Origin: Gnetum montanum
Taxonomy: Eukaryota > Streptophyta > Gnetopsida > Gnetales > Gnetaceae
Assembly (NCBI GenBank): GCA_015680685.1
Contig: MNCI01030164.1
Coordinates: 696,345 to 760,344 of the forward strand
DNA: 64,000 bases
Direction: 5' to 3'
Below are positions 11,647-23,704 of this stretch, in pieces. The notes beneath the pieces are model-generated. The model was not told where the DNA came from, searched no databases, and was given only the letters and a program-made list of their open reading frames with translations. Position 1 is the stretch's first letter, and each line of letters opens with the position of its first letter. The translations under genes and the position numbers were made by a program.

Positions 11647-13030
11647 TGTCAGCATGCGAAGAATACCACCCAAGCGTATTTTTAATGTTACCACGTGTTA
11701 AAAAGCCAAAAATGCAAAAAAAAAGTGTGAAAAATGTAGGAGAGAGAAATAGAACACTGCCCCAAATGGGGTTGAGTGTAGTTAACTCCAAAATGGGTTT
11801 AGAAGTTATGCAATGTACAACAGGCATAGAGGAGAGTGTAGTCACAATCTCAAAGTTGTCTAACCATGAAGTCTAGTGCTTGCCATTGTGTCCATGCTTG
11901 TTGGGTTGGTTGCCATAGTGTATCATGAGTTGTGGTGTTCTATAGGGCTGCAATGGGGCTGCAATGGGCCATGATGTGCAACTCTACCTCTCTCCAGTTT
12001 TTTGGTGGACCTTTGGGTCTCGTTCACCCAAAGCCTTTGGATCTCGTTCATCCAAAAATGCCAAAATGCCAACCAAAAAATTTGTGAACCCCCAAAAAAT
12101 TAGGGGCATAGGGGTATTTAAAGGGCTAGGATTAGCCCAAAATGTGGAGAGAGTGCCACATGGTAGTGGGATGGTTGGGACTACATTATACTCCAACTAT
12201 GCTCTCCACTGAGGTAAGTGGTATTGTGCTCTAGTATCCTCTATCAGATGCTAAAAGGCTACGAGACTATGACTATGACTACCAATTGCATGTACAAGTG
12301 CTAAGAAGACCACAATGTACCTAAAAATGTGAAAAAATGTAACTTTTGAAGACTACACTCTGGGACTATGTTGTTCACTGTTAGGAGTGGGGTCAAGTGT
12401 AGTTATAATTTTGGGACAAAGGAGATGCAAAAATGACATAACTTGCTGACCATGCTTGCTAGAGATAAGTTGGAGTGACGATGCTACATTGTGGAGGCCT
12501 TTTGAGGCCATTCTAGTGGACTATGCTTGACTACACTCTGTACTAGGGGAGAGTGTAGTCCCACACTTGGACAAATTTTTGCAAAATCTAGCTTCTAGTT
12601 GACTACACTTGACAATGCTCCAGGGTAGTGGAGAGCATAGTCTTAATAGATAGAAAAAATCTGCAAAAAACTGGGCCTTGATGTTGTCTACACTTGACTA
12701 TTCTCTAGGATAGTGGAGAGCGTAGTCTCTATAGTTAGAAAATTTTGCCAAAAACTAGGCTTCCATGCTAACTATGCTTGACTACACTCCTAGGTAGTGG
12801 AGAGTGTAGTCCTAGCACTTAGAAAATTCTACAGTTGTTGACTTGACACTTATAAAAATTTGTGAAATTGGCACCTTGTGTTAACTACGCTCTCTACTAA
12901 GTTGACTATGCTCTAGGGTAGTGGAGAGTGTAGTCCCAATAATTAGAAAAATTTGTAAAAGGTGGCATCATTCTAACACTTTGGCAAATTTGTAGTTGAG
13001 ATGCTATAGCCAAAATTTGGTGGTGTTTCA
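11647..13030 (-). mobile_element. Tat-like element, 3' LTR (left copy)
   Basis: This is a 1384-bp LTR from TGTCAGCATG to GTGTTTCA. It pairs with 19087-20495, which begins TGTCGACACG and ends GTGTTTCA. Minus orientation follows from three points: a TATA-like box readable only on minus (better preserved in the right copy), a purine tract abutting this copy on its right, and minus-strand gag/protease between the LTRs. No matching target duplication is seen at the outer edges (TAGGA and AAAAT). Confidence 0.85.
12529..12934. repeat. Five hairpin units in the left LTR
   Basis: The motif GACTACACTC-x(8-15)-GAGAGTGTAGTC recurs with centres about 82-120 bp apart, ending near 12560, 12642, 12730, 12812 and 12934. 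Each unit is an inverted repeat able to form a stem of about 10 bp. Units are separated by A-rich linkers such as TTAGAAAATT. The right LTR has the matching set at 20004-20401. Confidence 0.75.
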
Positions 13031-13050
13031 TTGAATCCTCTTTTTTGATG
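13031..13050 (-). promoter_or_regulatory. Polypurine tract of the Tat-like element
   Basis: On the minus strand it reads CATCAAAAAAGAGGATTCAA directly before the LTR start TGAAACACC. This is the expected plus-strand primer position for a minus-strand element. Confidence 0.6.
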
Positions 13051-14223
13051 TCTTGGAGGAGTGGCTCGAGAGACGTTGACAAAGAATGAGAAAACACCAC
13101 AGTAGGTTTGGCAGCAACATCACTCATCAACACATGATCAGATGTCATTTCACCATGCTCAAAAGTGCAAAGGGTAGCAATATGCTAGGAGTAAAGGGTG
13201 TAGGTAATATGCTATGGATAATAGGGAAGGTGAAATGCAAATAGGATGTCATGATGCAAGATGCAAAGTTAGCATGGCTAATAATGACCATGGCACTAGG
13301 ATGGCTTACCCCTAAAAATGTTGACCTCTCATCAAAGTGCTCATGAGAGAGTTAGTGTGGATTTAGGGCTAGACTAGTTGCAAAATTATAGCACATTTAG
13401 ATTGCTTGGGGATGTGCTTCTCCCTATTCTTGNNNNNNNNNNNNNNNNNNNNNNNNNNNNNNNNNNNNTTTTGCTTTTTGCTATAGGATGAACCTATGTC
13501 TGGTTCTGCACATTGGTAAATGTTAGCTACAAGGTGTTTGCCATCAAGTGAGTTGCATGTCATAAAATGGAATTTTCTTTCATGAAACCATGTCACATTT
13601 GTAGGACATGTGTTTCCTCCCTAGGATGACTTGTGTTACATCCGCTTGGGCTTTGAGTAGCTGATAGAGGCTCTCCATGGGACAACTTGTGTTACATCTA
13701 CCTTGGGTTCTATGATTGGACCTGCAAAAGAGGATTCCATGCATTCATAGCACATATGTGTAGAGGGGTTTGCAATCTTGGTTATGCAAGATAATGCAAG
13801 AGTATGGGAACATGGGAGATGTAGGTAGGCTAACAAGAGTAGGGATATGCACTCTTGAGTGGCTTAACTAGTTCAATCATGCACATCAAAGAAATGCGAT
13901 GACTTGTCACTATGATGCGATGTGTCTTTGCATGATTCGCTCAGGGCTTTTTCTTACAAACAAAACTTTGAGAAGACAAGAAAACCACAAAACAAAATAC
14001 AAATAAAATGCCAGGTGTGAAGATGCTACAAATGCTCCAAAGGCTATGCCAATTACAAGTGCTCAGAAAAGTCATTCAAAGTGTTAGGAATGATGATGCT
14101 ACTAGAGCTCCAAAGGCTAAAATGATGGCAAGTGCTTGAAATAACAACAAAATGATAGGGGGCAATGATGCTACAAGTGCTCCAAAGGATGCTCCAATGG
14201 GAAGAGCTCCAAAAATTAGCAAA
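13051..14223 (-). other. 3' untranslated region of the Tat-like element
   Basis: No reading frame is recognised. Short imperfect direct repeats occur at 14010-14220 (variants of GCTACAAATGCTCCAAAGGC). Reverse transcriptase and integrase, which should lie between protease and 3' LTR, are absent. Confidence 0.5.
13433..13468. other. Assembly gap, 36 N
   Basis: A run of 36 N in the 3' region of the Tat-like element. It makes any frame across it meaningless. Confidence 0.99.
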
Positions 14224-14955
14224 ATGCTAGTTTAAGGTCCTAGTAGATTGTGAACCTAGTTTAAGGTCCTAGTAGATTGTGAACCTAGTTTAAGGTCCTA
14301 GCAGACCATGGTGTGCTAGTTTAATGTTGTAACAGACATTTTATTATGTCAATTTAATGTCATGACCCAAGGATGAACTATGCCACTTTTAGCATCATGG
14401 TAGACAAATGTTGTGCTAGTTTTAGTGTCATGGCAGATGTGCTATGCTAGTTTATAGTCAGAGCGAATTGCTATGCTAGTTTTAGCATAATGGCATATGA
14501 GTGTCTACCATGCTTTGGTGAGGTACAGTGTTGCATGCTAAAAATGCTATGTGCTTGCAAGATCCTACAAAAATCAACTACAAAAACAACATTAAGTAAC
14601 AACTACTTGAACAAAGTTAATATGAACAAGTGAAAGGAAAGTAATGCAAAAAGTGATAGTTTTGGGTCATTCCGAGCTGCAGTAGTAGTTTAAGGCCATT
14701 CCAAACCCCATGTTACTAGTTTTGGGCCATTTTAGGCCATGATGGTAGTTTTAGGTCATTCTGGGCCATGGATGCCAGTTTAAGGCCATGGTAGGTGATA
14801 ACTATCGAAGGAAAAGCATTGCCAGTTTTAGGCCACAACGAGCCATGGCATTGACATTGCTAGTTTAAGGTCATGGTGGGCCATGATGGCGTCAGTTTAA
14901 GATCATGGTGGGCTACACGTTGCCAATTTCAGGCCATGGTAGGCCTCAACGTTAT
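14224..14955. repeat. Minisatellite of ~30-45-bp units in the Tat-like 3' region
   Basis: About fifteen degenerate units carry the core TAGTTTTAGGCCATGGTGGG. The sharpest part is at 14229-14310, where CTAGTTTAAGGTCCTAGTAG plus ATTGTGAAC recurs exactly and then once more with changes. From 14670 to 14955 the units begin C/TAGTTTxxGGxCAT. Tandem repeats between pol and the 3' LTR are a known habit of Tat/Ogre-lineage elements, which supports the lineage call. Confidence 0.8.
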
Positions 14956-15159
14956 TTTTGTAATTTTAGTTTTACATTTTTTATGTATTTAGATGTTTTT
15001 CAAATGCATAAGCAATTAAAATAAATGTCTAAACAAAGTGAAATGATGCATAATCTAATCAAGTAGGTTAAATGTAAATGTGTAAACAAATGCAATGCAA
15101 GTGAAAGTCAAAAATGCATGGTGTGTGATAACAAAAGGTATGTAGGCACCAAGCGTATT

Positions 15160-15800
15160 TTAGGCAAAGGGGATACCTTGGTTGCATAGTTGCTTCCTAA
15201 TCTGGTATGGATTATGGGGCATGTAGGGCTTAGGGTCCTCTAAGAGGCTATTGGCTTCCACTGCTTATTCAGGTGTGTTGGCTTCCACTACTTGTTCAGG
15301 TACATCAACCTTATGCATTGCGTTGTCCACCACAGGTGCATCATCAAGGAACTCCACCTTTGATCCTTACTCCATGTTTATGTTATTGATGGCTAGAGAG
15401 GTAGCATTATCACCATGGATGATAACTTGACCACCTTTGTATGAAGGTGGATTTCTTAGTGGATCAGGGAGGGAATAGTCCATAGCTAAGCCAACCAAGG
15501 CCTACCTAGGATCAGGCTGAAGCTAAGCATTTCCTCTATGATGGTGAATTTTGTAGAGGTGGAGAATTGCTCCCCTACCATGAAAGCTATATTGATGGTA
15601 CCCCTGATAGTGATGCATGATCCATTAAAGGATTTTAGACACATGGTTTTTGTTGGCCTAATATGGTCTATGAGGCCTAACTTGTCGATGATGTAGTACA
15701 ACATCACGTTCGTTGCCACACTATCATTGATGTGCACCTTGTAGATCTTACATTGCCCAACACATATGCTAATAGATAGTGGAGTTTTTGTAACCTCCCC
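15160..15800 (-). pseudogene. Tat-like aspartic protease region
   Basis: An 83-residue open stretch at 15486-15737 includes INDSVATNVMLYYIIDKLGL, TMCLKSFNGS and a C-terminal SFSLILGRPWLA. The LGRPW signature closes the retropepsin domain of plant Ty3 elements (Tat group: LLGRPWLH-type). After a stop, the downstream sequence (15160-15480) continues as the protease-RT linker with Asp/Val-rich VDNAMHKVDVPEQ. The D-S/T-G loop is not recognisable: the related position reads NDSVATN. No reverse transcriptase follows. Confidence 0.65.
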
Positions 15801-15829
15801 TTGATTAGGGTTGACCTTGACTGCATCAT

Positions 15830-18240
15830 TGTGAAATGCTAAGGATGTTGAACTTTATTCCTGTGATGCAGGGGGCAACATCACTACATGGATGGCATTC
15901 TCATCTACAAGGATGTCCTCCATAATAGGAATGGAGGCCAACACCTAGGCCAGTGCTTTCTGGTGGGTAGATGAGGTCATGACCATGTCATACAAACTCA
16001 ACATTGTGTTTTTCTGATTTAGCATTTGTTTGGCCTAGGCTAGTGCATATGTGAAGTCCTTGCCATTGGCCATTATATTGGCCTTGAACTCCTCCATGCA
16101 TCCTAAGAGATGGATCTCTCACATAGGGGACTTAAGCTTGGTTTGCTTGGGAGCCTCAATGCTTAGTTGTAGTTTGCTAGTTATGGCCTTTGCTTCAGCC
16201 ATGGGGACTGTAGGGGCAAGGATAGGCTTCAAAGAACCAAGTGCTCTTTAGTCCCATTGTTGCCTAGCCATTTCATTTATGAGGTGCTTGTTTATCCTCT
16301 AGCATTGCCATTTAGTAGGTCTACCCATGTTGCCAGCTAGGTTGGCCCTTGGACAAGAAGAGACCAATACATTGCCCACTGTTGAGCTTCAAGTAGGTGA
16401 GGGGTTAGCATGTTGTGGCATCCTAACAACAAAGGACTATTTAGCAGTTTTCGCTATGGAATGTTAGTTTAACATCATAGTGGATGAATGCTGTGGAACC
16501 TTGACCACGAAGGATGTTGTGGATGCTCACAGTGGCACTTTGACAACAAAGAAGGGCCTCAAACGTATGAAGGTCAAGGGGATGCTTGTGCTACTAGAAG
16601 ACATGAAGACCACAAAAGGCTACCACACTAGTGTTGACTTGTCATCCATGCTAATGGTGTTTATGATGTAGGTAGCATCTTTCGCATTCGTCATGTTAAG
16701 CACCAATTCACCTCTATCTATTATCCTTTGCAAATCATCTTGCAAAGCCTGATAGAATTCTATGCTATGATCGAACATTTGGTAATAATGAAAGAATTGG
16801 TCTAGCCTGAAGTCTTTCAAGACAAGGGGCTCATTTGGTGCTACTAAGATAGGATTCCTTAGTAGCTTGCAATACCTATCGTGTCATTGGAAGGCTTCCT
16901 TAGACACTTGTTTGTGTTGGATAAGCCCAAGTTTTAGTAGTTGGTCCAGTAGCTATGAGGGTTTCAGTGGCAACTAGGTATACTTTGTGCAATCCTTGAA
17001 CTTAAAGTTGGAACTTTGAGTGGCTTGCGCTATGGCCCTTACTAATGTAGGTGGGTTGGTTTCCTAGGTGCCAAAGTTAACAACTTTGTGTGATGGGGCT
17101 TTGGGCTACTTAGCCTTTGGCTCATGGTTGGTTACTTTAGTGTTTGTGGCTTGCACTATTGGCTCTCATAGCTCACTTAATGAGGAGCTCTAGTGTTAGA
17201 TGAATTTTAGTAAAAGCTCTAGGTGGCCCTACTTGATTTACATGAGTTGGTCAAGGATTGCTTTAGGCTTTAAGTTTTACCTGCAGTGTGTTACAAACTA
17301 GCTCAAAAGGTCCTCCAGGGAGGTGATAGAACCCTTGGATAGCATGTGGTACCAATCTAGGGCTTTGCTAATTAGTGACATGGTGAACACATGTATGATG
17401 GCATGTGGCCATGATTGCAATAGTAGACACTTGGACCTAAACATCACCAAGTATGCGTTAGGGTTCCGTTCACTATTGTACTTGGTGAGTTGAGGCAATG
17501 AGACCCTAGTTGATAGAGTTAGGGGTGGGACAGTAGGACTTATAGGGTCATCCTAGTATAAGTCCACTACTTTGGTGGTTTTTTAGGAAGTAGCCTTGAG
17601 CCGCTTCACCTCATCCATCAAACATTGGATTAGTTGGAATGCCTAATCTAAGTTTTAAGATGCACCAACCAATTGTGTTGGTTGTGCTATTTGTTGTGTT
17701 GGTGGCATGGCCGAAGGCTAAGTTGTTGGTTGCAAAGCCACATGATGTGATTGATGCATTGGTTGTGCTATGGATGCAGTAACTAAGGAAAGCCACACAT
17801 GAATGGGTTTGAATAATGCTGAAGGCACCAATGAAACAAGCAAGATGTAGTGTGCCCGAGTCATTTGAGAACTAGAGATGGCCCCTACATCAGTGTAGGA
17901 TTGGGCAAGCATGGTCACTACTGGAAAGGATGGCTAGGTAGGGATGGTTACCATCTTAGGGAGGATGAGTGAACTAAACTGAGGAGGGGTCAAACTAGGA
18001 AGTGATTATTGGAAGATGTGAAAGGGGCTCTCACATTTGGAACAAGCTTGAAACTCATCTTTCTCCTCCTGTAAGGCTTCCCTGTAGCTTGTCCCTATGT
18101 CATGCTCATTTGCACAAATGTTAGGATATCAACTGGTGATGGGACTCTCTAAGTGGGATGATGTCAAATGAGGAGGGGATGTACTCTCATCCATCCTAAT
18201 GGGTTAGTTCGAAGTCTCATTTTGCTTCCATGTTGAGGTG
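15830..18240 (-). pseudogene. Tat-like gag
   Basis: Reading minus from about 18240: an Ala/Thr/Gln-rich N-terminal part (17600-18000), the capsid core at 17298-17498 with YNSERNPNAYLVMFRSKCLL and KALDWYHMLSKGSITSLEDL, a linker, then 16620-16820 with FFHYYQMFDHSIEFYQALQD and IIDRGELVLN. The WYxxLxxGSIxSxxDL pattern is typical of Tat-lineage Gag. Several stops (mostly TAG) and shifts break it into open pieces of 60-80 residues. The same gene, more decayed, is at 2772-5549. Confidence 0.75.
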
Positions 18241-19086
18241 ATCTATGGGCAACCCTGCTTGGATCTTTGCACATAGGAAGTTGTATTATTTATTATTAAG
18301 TGTGGTGGCCCCTTGGTATTGGCTACGTGCCTAAGGATGAACATGGTCCTACAATGGTAAAAGTGTCATGTGCATCTAACACCAATCTCAAAGGCTGATC
18401 TAGATTCATGTTCGTAGATCAAGTTGTAGAAGATAGAGCTACAAGTTTCTATTTGCAAAAAATAGCTAACTCTGGAAACCATAAAAAAATGACTAATTCT
18501 ATTGATAGTAGAAAATGGCTAATTTTGGAAACTAAAGAAAAATAACTAATTGTGAAGACTACACTCATGTTGAGAGCTAACTATGCTCTCCATAGACTAT
18601 GCTCTCCACCAACTATGTTCTCTATGCTTAGAGAACGGAGACTTAGGAAAAATAGTGGAGAGTAGCATGATTTAGGTTTCTATGTGGGGTCCCAGAGGGA
18701 CTAACAATGGGGTCCAATCTACATTAATAGAAATGTAGAGAGCATGCAAGAAAACCACAACGGAGTCCAAAAAAAGTAGTTTCAACCTCCTTTTATCATC
18801 AAAAATAGTAACAATCAAAGATGTCAATGGTTAGAACATGAAGGGATCAACAAGTGCATAGCCTAACCCTGAGTCCAGATGAGGGCCTACTGGAGGCAAA
18901 GATAGGGTGCCCTAAATGATCTTGTCAATCGAACAATGACTTTACCAATTGCAATCAAGGTGGTGAATGCAACAAGGGTGTGGCATGGTTAACCATGATG
19001 CAAATGTAGTGTTTTTAGTGGTGTAGAGCATAGTCACAAGTGCCCAAGGGGGTGAGCATAGTCAAGGATTTTTGTGAAAACAAGGA
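18241..19086 (-). other. 5' leader of the Tat-like element
   Basis: It lies between the 5' LTR and the gag start. No open frame. It contains loose copies of the LTR hairpin motif (for example ACTATGCTCTCCATAGACTA near 18584-18603). The base pairs next to the LTR read TCCTTGTTTTCAC on minus; I cannot match this to a known tRNA primer site. Confidence 0.5.
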
Positions 19087-20495
19087 TGTCGACACGTGGA
19101 GACTACCACCCAAGTGTAGTTTTAACATGACCACGCATTAAAAAGCCAAAAATGTAAAGAAAGTCTGAGAAATGTAAGAGAGAGAAACAAAACACCACCA
19201 CAAATGGGGTTGAGCATAGTTACCTTCCAAAGGAATTTAGAATTTATGTGGTGTACAAAAAGTGCAATGGAGAGCATAGTAATAGTCTTAGAGATGTCTG
19301 GTTGTGAAGTTTGATGCTCGCCATGGTGTTTGTTCCTACCGATTCAGCCATTGTGGTGTACTATGGGCTATGGTGTTTTGTGAGGCTACAATGGGGCTAT
19401 AGTGGGCTATTATGTGCAACTCCACCTCTCTCTAGGTCATTGGTGTGCATTTGGATCTCATTCACCTAAAGCCTTTGGGTCTCATTTACCCAAAAATGCC
19501 AAAATGCCAAAATGCCAATGGAATGCAAAAATTGTCAACCGAAATGTCAAAATGCCAACTTGAAAATTTGCCAACTGCCAAAACATTGGGGGCATAGGGG
19601 TATTTATAGGGCTAAGGTTAGCCCAAAATGTAGAGAGAGTGCCATGTGACAGTGGGATGGTTGGGACTATGCTATACCCCAACTATGCTCTCCACTGCGA
19701 CAAGTGTTGTTGTGCTCTAGTGTCCTTTGTTAAATGCTACAAGACTATGAGACTATGACTATACCTACCAACTACATGTATGAGTACCAAGAAGACCACA
19801 ATGTACTTGAAAATGTGAAAAATGCAACTTTTAGAGACTACGCTCTAGGACTACACTGTCCACTGTTGGGAGTGGGATCGAGCATAGTTACAATTTTGCA
19901 ACAAAGGGGGTGCAAAAAGGATGCAACTTCCTAACCATGCTTGCTAGAGATGAGTTGGAGTGCTAGTGCTATGTTGTGAAGGCCTTTTGAGGCTATTTTG
20001 ATGGACTACACTTGACTACACTTTGCATTGGGGAAGAGCATAGTCCTAGACTTAGACAAATTTTTGCAAAATCTAGCTTCCAATTGACTACACTTGACTA
20101 TGCTCCATGACAATAGAGAGCATAGCCTCAACAAATAGAAAAAACCTATAAAAAAGAGCTAGACCTTGATGTTTTCTACGCTTGACTATGCTCTAGCATA
20201 GTGGAGAGTGTAGTCTTGATAGTTAGAAAGTGTTGACTACACTTAACTACACTCCCAAGTAGTGGAGAGTGTAGTTCCAACACTTAGAAAATTCTACAGT
20301 TACTAACTTGACACTTAGAAAAATTTGTGAAAGTAGCACTTTGTGTTGACTATGCTCTCTACTAAGCTAACTACACTTTGGGGTAGTGGAGAGCATAGTC
20401 CCAAAACTTAGAAAAATTTGCAGAAAGTGGCATCATTCTGACACTTAGGCAAATATGTAGTCAAGATATTGTAGCCCAAATTTTGTGGTGTTTCA
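19087..20495 (-). mobile_element. Tat-like element, 5' LTR (right copy)
   Basis: This is a 1409-bp LTR pairing with 11647-13030. On minus, CCCTATAAATACCCC at about 19598-19612 is a good plant TATA box, placing a U3 of roughly 885 bp upstream of it. The hairpin array therefore lies in the U3, upstream of the promoter. Copies differ at many sites, so the insertion is old. The whole element spans 8849 bp. Confidence 0.85.
20004..20401. repeat. Five hairpin units in the right LTR
   Basis: Units are at about 20004-20045, 20085-20128, 20174-20216, 20232-20278 and 20345-20401. Each joins GACTA(C/T)(A/G)CT(C/T)-like and GAGAG(C/T)(A/G)TAGTC halves. Number and order match the left LTR, so the array predates insertion. 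Confidence 0.75.
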
Positions 20496-20639
20496 AAAAT
20501 GATAGTAGATTTTTAATTTTTAATATTATAATTATATAATTAATAAATATGAAATATTTGTAAGACAATATATGAAACTAATAAAGTCTAATGTAAGAAA
20601 ATTTTATCCATTACTTCAAATTTCTAATGAAATTGTTAA

Positions 20640-21678
20640 TTTATAAAGAAAATTGGAAAGTGTAATGTAGCTGTTGATACATTTTCAAGGGTTTATGTTA
20701 TGAATTTTACTATAATACAAGTGGAAGGTATGCACGATTTTTCTTAGTTGTACATAAGTGATTGTAACTTTGGATATGTTTGGAAGGATTTGGGAGAGCC
20801 TTTAATTCAAATAACTAATCAATTAAGAAATTACCACATCCAAAATTATTTTCTCTTCAAGAATAGAAAGGTGCATACTTTCAAATGAGACTTCAAGTGT
20901 AAATTTATTTGGAGAAACATTATGGATGTATGGCAACCCATATGAAGAGAGGAAAAACACTTAAGCTTGTTGAGAGAAGATACTATTGGCTAGGTATATC
21001 TATTAAAATCATTAAATTTATGAAAGAATGCTTAATATATTAGAAATTCAAAAGTGGAAAGGAAGTGAAAGAACATTATTTTCCATTTCATATTGCTAAG
21101 TCAATATGGGAGAGTATATCAATGGGTTTTTTTTGGAAGGAATTCCTTAAACTAAAAATGAAAATGATTTTATTGAAACAAATCAATGCTAAAAATCTTT
21201 AAATTCTTGTGTGATGATCAGCATAACTATTGAAAAATTTGTTATCCCATGCAAAGTTCTCATATAATAATACATTCAACCTAGTCTTAGCAAAAGACAT
21301 TTTGAGGCAAATTATAGTTATAGCCTAAGAATGTTGGATGACCTAGAATATTTTGAGGAGAAGACATAATTGATTACTAAATTTTTCTAAGATATGAAAG
21401 ATTTGCATAGCCAAGTGAGGAAACTATTGGTAAAGAAGTTGAAGAAGTATACAAAAAGAAGAATAAAAGTAAGAAGAGTTTCAAATTTGAGGTGGTGATC
21501 TTATTTGGATCCATTTGAAGAAGAAGAGGCTAAGAAGATGAAATTTCTCCAAATCAAATGCTAAAAAATGGAGCCTTTCAAAATAACGATCATAATTAAT
21601 GATAATGCTTTTGAAATACTAATTCTTGATGATGTTGGTCTATCTTTTGTATTTAACATTGAAGATTTGGTTCACTAT
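20640..21678 (+). pseudogene. Ty3/gypsy RNase H end and integrase remnant
   Basis: Translation with stops gives the end of RNase H (VADTFSRVYVMN, near 20666-20705), the zinc-binding part with LKLVERRYYWLGISIK near 20960, IAKSIWESISMGF near 21097 (the first catalytic Asp is replaced by Gly), AKFSYNNTFN near 21252, and a C-terminal end with NDNAFEILILDD then FVFNIEDLVHY just before 21678. That last block is the usual NDNAYxIxLP...FNVADLxPY end of plant gypsy integrase. It is cut at 21678 by the T4 LTR. Confidence 0.75.
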
Positions 21679-22553
21679 TGATAAGTGGTAAAGTAGTTCC
21701 AACTTCCAACTTCCAGCTATACAAATTCTGACTACATGTAAGTAACGTAATCATAATTTGTAGACTTAACTAGCATGATATTTAGATAGTTAAGCATTCA
21801 ATCATGAGTTACTATCATCCTAATTTTACTTGTATAGCTCTTACTATACATAGTCAAGTATAATGAAGATATATAATATTGATGTTGTCTGGACCATGTT
21901 TTTAAATATTATAAAAATATTAGAGTTTAATCTAAATTTATCTAAATCCCAAAAGTAAATCTAGTCTAGCCTCTATAATGTGCATCTGGTCTCAACTATC
22001 TAGAACTCATGCTAGCATTGTTAGGTTACCAAGCATCCACTATTGGATGTACCAAGTGGCACACTACTAGAATTATTAAACCTTACTAAATTTATTCTCA
22101 AAGTTAGTTGTACTCATTTCGTGTGATGAATGTGATAAATTATAAATAACTAAGTGCATAGAAAAGTAAACATTAGGATAGTTTCATTAGAAATAAATTA
22201 TATTAAAAGTAAATATAAGATAAGTCAAAGTAGTACAATGAAATGGAATAGTCTTGATCTTGATTACTATTCATGCAATATTTCTAGATACATGACATTT
22301 AAATAAAGACTCCGAACAATTACTTGAAGCCATGCTATAAGCACTCACTAAATGTTCTAAGTGTATGGGAAAAACTAGAAGAGTTTCATTAAAACTACTA
22401 ACCAAATAGTGATATAAATGCGGTTAATGATGTATTTTTATAAGTATTTATTGCCATTACCTTAATGCTAATGTATCAATGTAGTGGATGTAACATTAAC
22501 ACTATGTTAATACTAATGCATCGAGGCAATAAAATAACTCAATATTCATCATA
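21679..22553 (-). mobile_element. T4 3' LTR (T-family)
   Basis: It begins TGATAAGTGGTAAAGTAG, a decayed TGATGAGTGGTGAGGTAC, and ends TATTCATCA. The middle aligns with other T-family LTRs (ATTTAGATAGTTA, GGTTACCAAGCATCC). The U3 end has GCATCGAGGC-type pieces as in T6. The polypurine tract lies immediately right, so this is the 3' LTR of a minus element and its body extends rightwards. Confidence 0.8.
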
Positions 22554-22583
22554 TCCCCATGACTAACTAAAAAATCATCATTG
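22554..22583 (-). promoter_or_regulatory. T4 polypurine tract
   Basis: On minus, the bases before the LTR read TTAGTTAGTCATGGGGATA, matching the T5 and T7 tract (TTCAGTCATGGGGGTA). Confidence 0.75.
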
Positions 22584-22789
22584 AATTATCAAAATAGAGA
22601 TAGTGTTTATTTACAAAATGTGGAAGCTGAATTAATTAACTCATTAACTACAATATCATATTATAGACATTATTTAGGTATTTGAGATATTAACAAAATA
22701 ATAAAATTTGGAAAGATATGTCTTACAAAAATTTTGTGTAGAAATTGACAAATAGATCCAAGAAATATATCTTAAGTAGTAGTAGTATT
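22584..22789 (-). other. T4 3' untranslated stretch
   Basis: AT-rich sequence between the end of ORF2 and the polypurine tract. No frame or repeat recognised. Confidence 0.4.
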
Positions 22790-23201
22790 TCTTATGTTGG
22801 GTCCTCATGGCTTAGTGCTTCTTGTGGTTCCCATGCAATTGTTGTTGCTACACCTTTTAGTTTAAATAAATTGATTAATATCCTTATCTTCTTCACCTTC
22901 ATCCTAGGATCATGAATTATCTAGGCAAGTTCTTCTACATCTATTGTTATTGGCATTTTCCAAGGTCAAGATAGAGTTGGGAACCTTTCATGAGTGTTAA
23001 AAACTAGGTAACAAATTTATTTTGTTCAATATTTAAAAAATTCACTAGGTTCTTTACTTCCCAATAGTCAAAATCTTACTTGCCAAGGCTACTACCATAT
23101 ATCTTTGATGTGTGAATCTGACCTTTACGACTTCAAGCTTTATTGTTGTAGTTTGTATCTTTTGATGTGCTTCATGATGGAGCTTAAGTTTGTTTTCAAA
23201 T
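22790..23201 (-). pseudogene. T4 ORF2, C-terminal part
   Basis: It aligns on the minus strand with the T6 ORF2 tail (38820-39190): shared nucleotide pieces include CTTAGGATCATG/CCTAGGATCATG, the CAAGGTCAAGATAG region and ACTAGGTAGCAAATT-like sequence. Stops interrupt it. At 23201 it is cut by the copia-type element and resumes at 34743. Confidence 0.6.
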
Positions 23202-23686
23202 TGTTGAAGATTTGAATTATTCTAGAAAGCTTAACATGCCAATTTATGTTTATTTGTAGTTACACCATGAACATTAGTATATATAGTCATGGTATACAAC
23301 ATCGTCTATAGTATTTTGTAGTACGTATCAAGTTATGTTTGATCAAGGTTATTAACTAATAATAACTAATTGTTCAGTTTGTTCATTCTTTGTATATGAC
23401 TATTCCATTATAACTATATAAGTGATGATCTTGATCTGATAATAATATATAAAATACAACACAACAACAATATACAATATGAAGTATAACATAGCATTTA
23501 TGTTATAACAAAGATACTGGTTACCTTAATTTTCTTCTCTTACTTGTTAGTTTATATTCTCATGTTTAACATGTATTATCATGGACTTATTTCATATCAT
23601 AAAGCATGTTTATCTCAATCATAGTAGTCATCAAATTATTTCTATTAAATCCTAGACTTGGTGATCAATATCACAAAACTTTAACA
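23202..23686 (+). mobile_element. Copia-type element, 5' LTR
   Basis: This is a 485-bp LTR from TGTTGAAGATTTGAAT to CTTTAACA. It pairs with 26817-27200 continued at 34631-34742. The adjoining primer site and the facing polypurine tract give plus orientation. A TATA-like stretch lies in ACTATATAAGTGATGATC at about 23417. Copies differ at many positions. The body is inserted in ORF2 of T4. Confidence 0.85.
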
Positions 23687-23704
23687 TGGTATCATAGCAA
23701 GGTT
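23687..23704 (+). promoter_or_regulatory. Initiator-Met primer-binding site
   Basis: TGGTATCATAGCAAGGTT sits directly against the LTR end. Compared with TGGTATCAGAGC, the initiator tRNA-Met complement used by most plant copia elements, one base differs in the first twelve. Confidence 0.85.

Noticed and set aside
11647-20495. Plus orientation for the Tat-like element, because purines precede each LTR on plus
   Set aside because: The TATA box, the purine tract at 13031-13050, and the gag/protease frames all read on minus. The AGGA before both LTRs is too short to weigh against them.
23687-23704. Primer-binding sites as tRNA genes
   Set aside because: Only 12-18 bases match a tRNA 3' end. No cloverleaf or A and B boxes follow at any of the sites.
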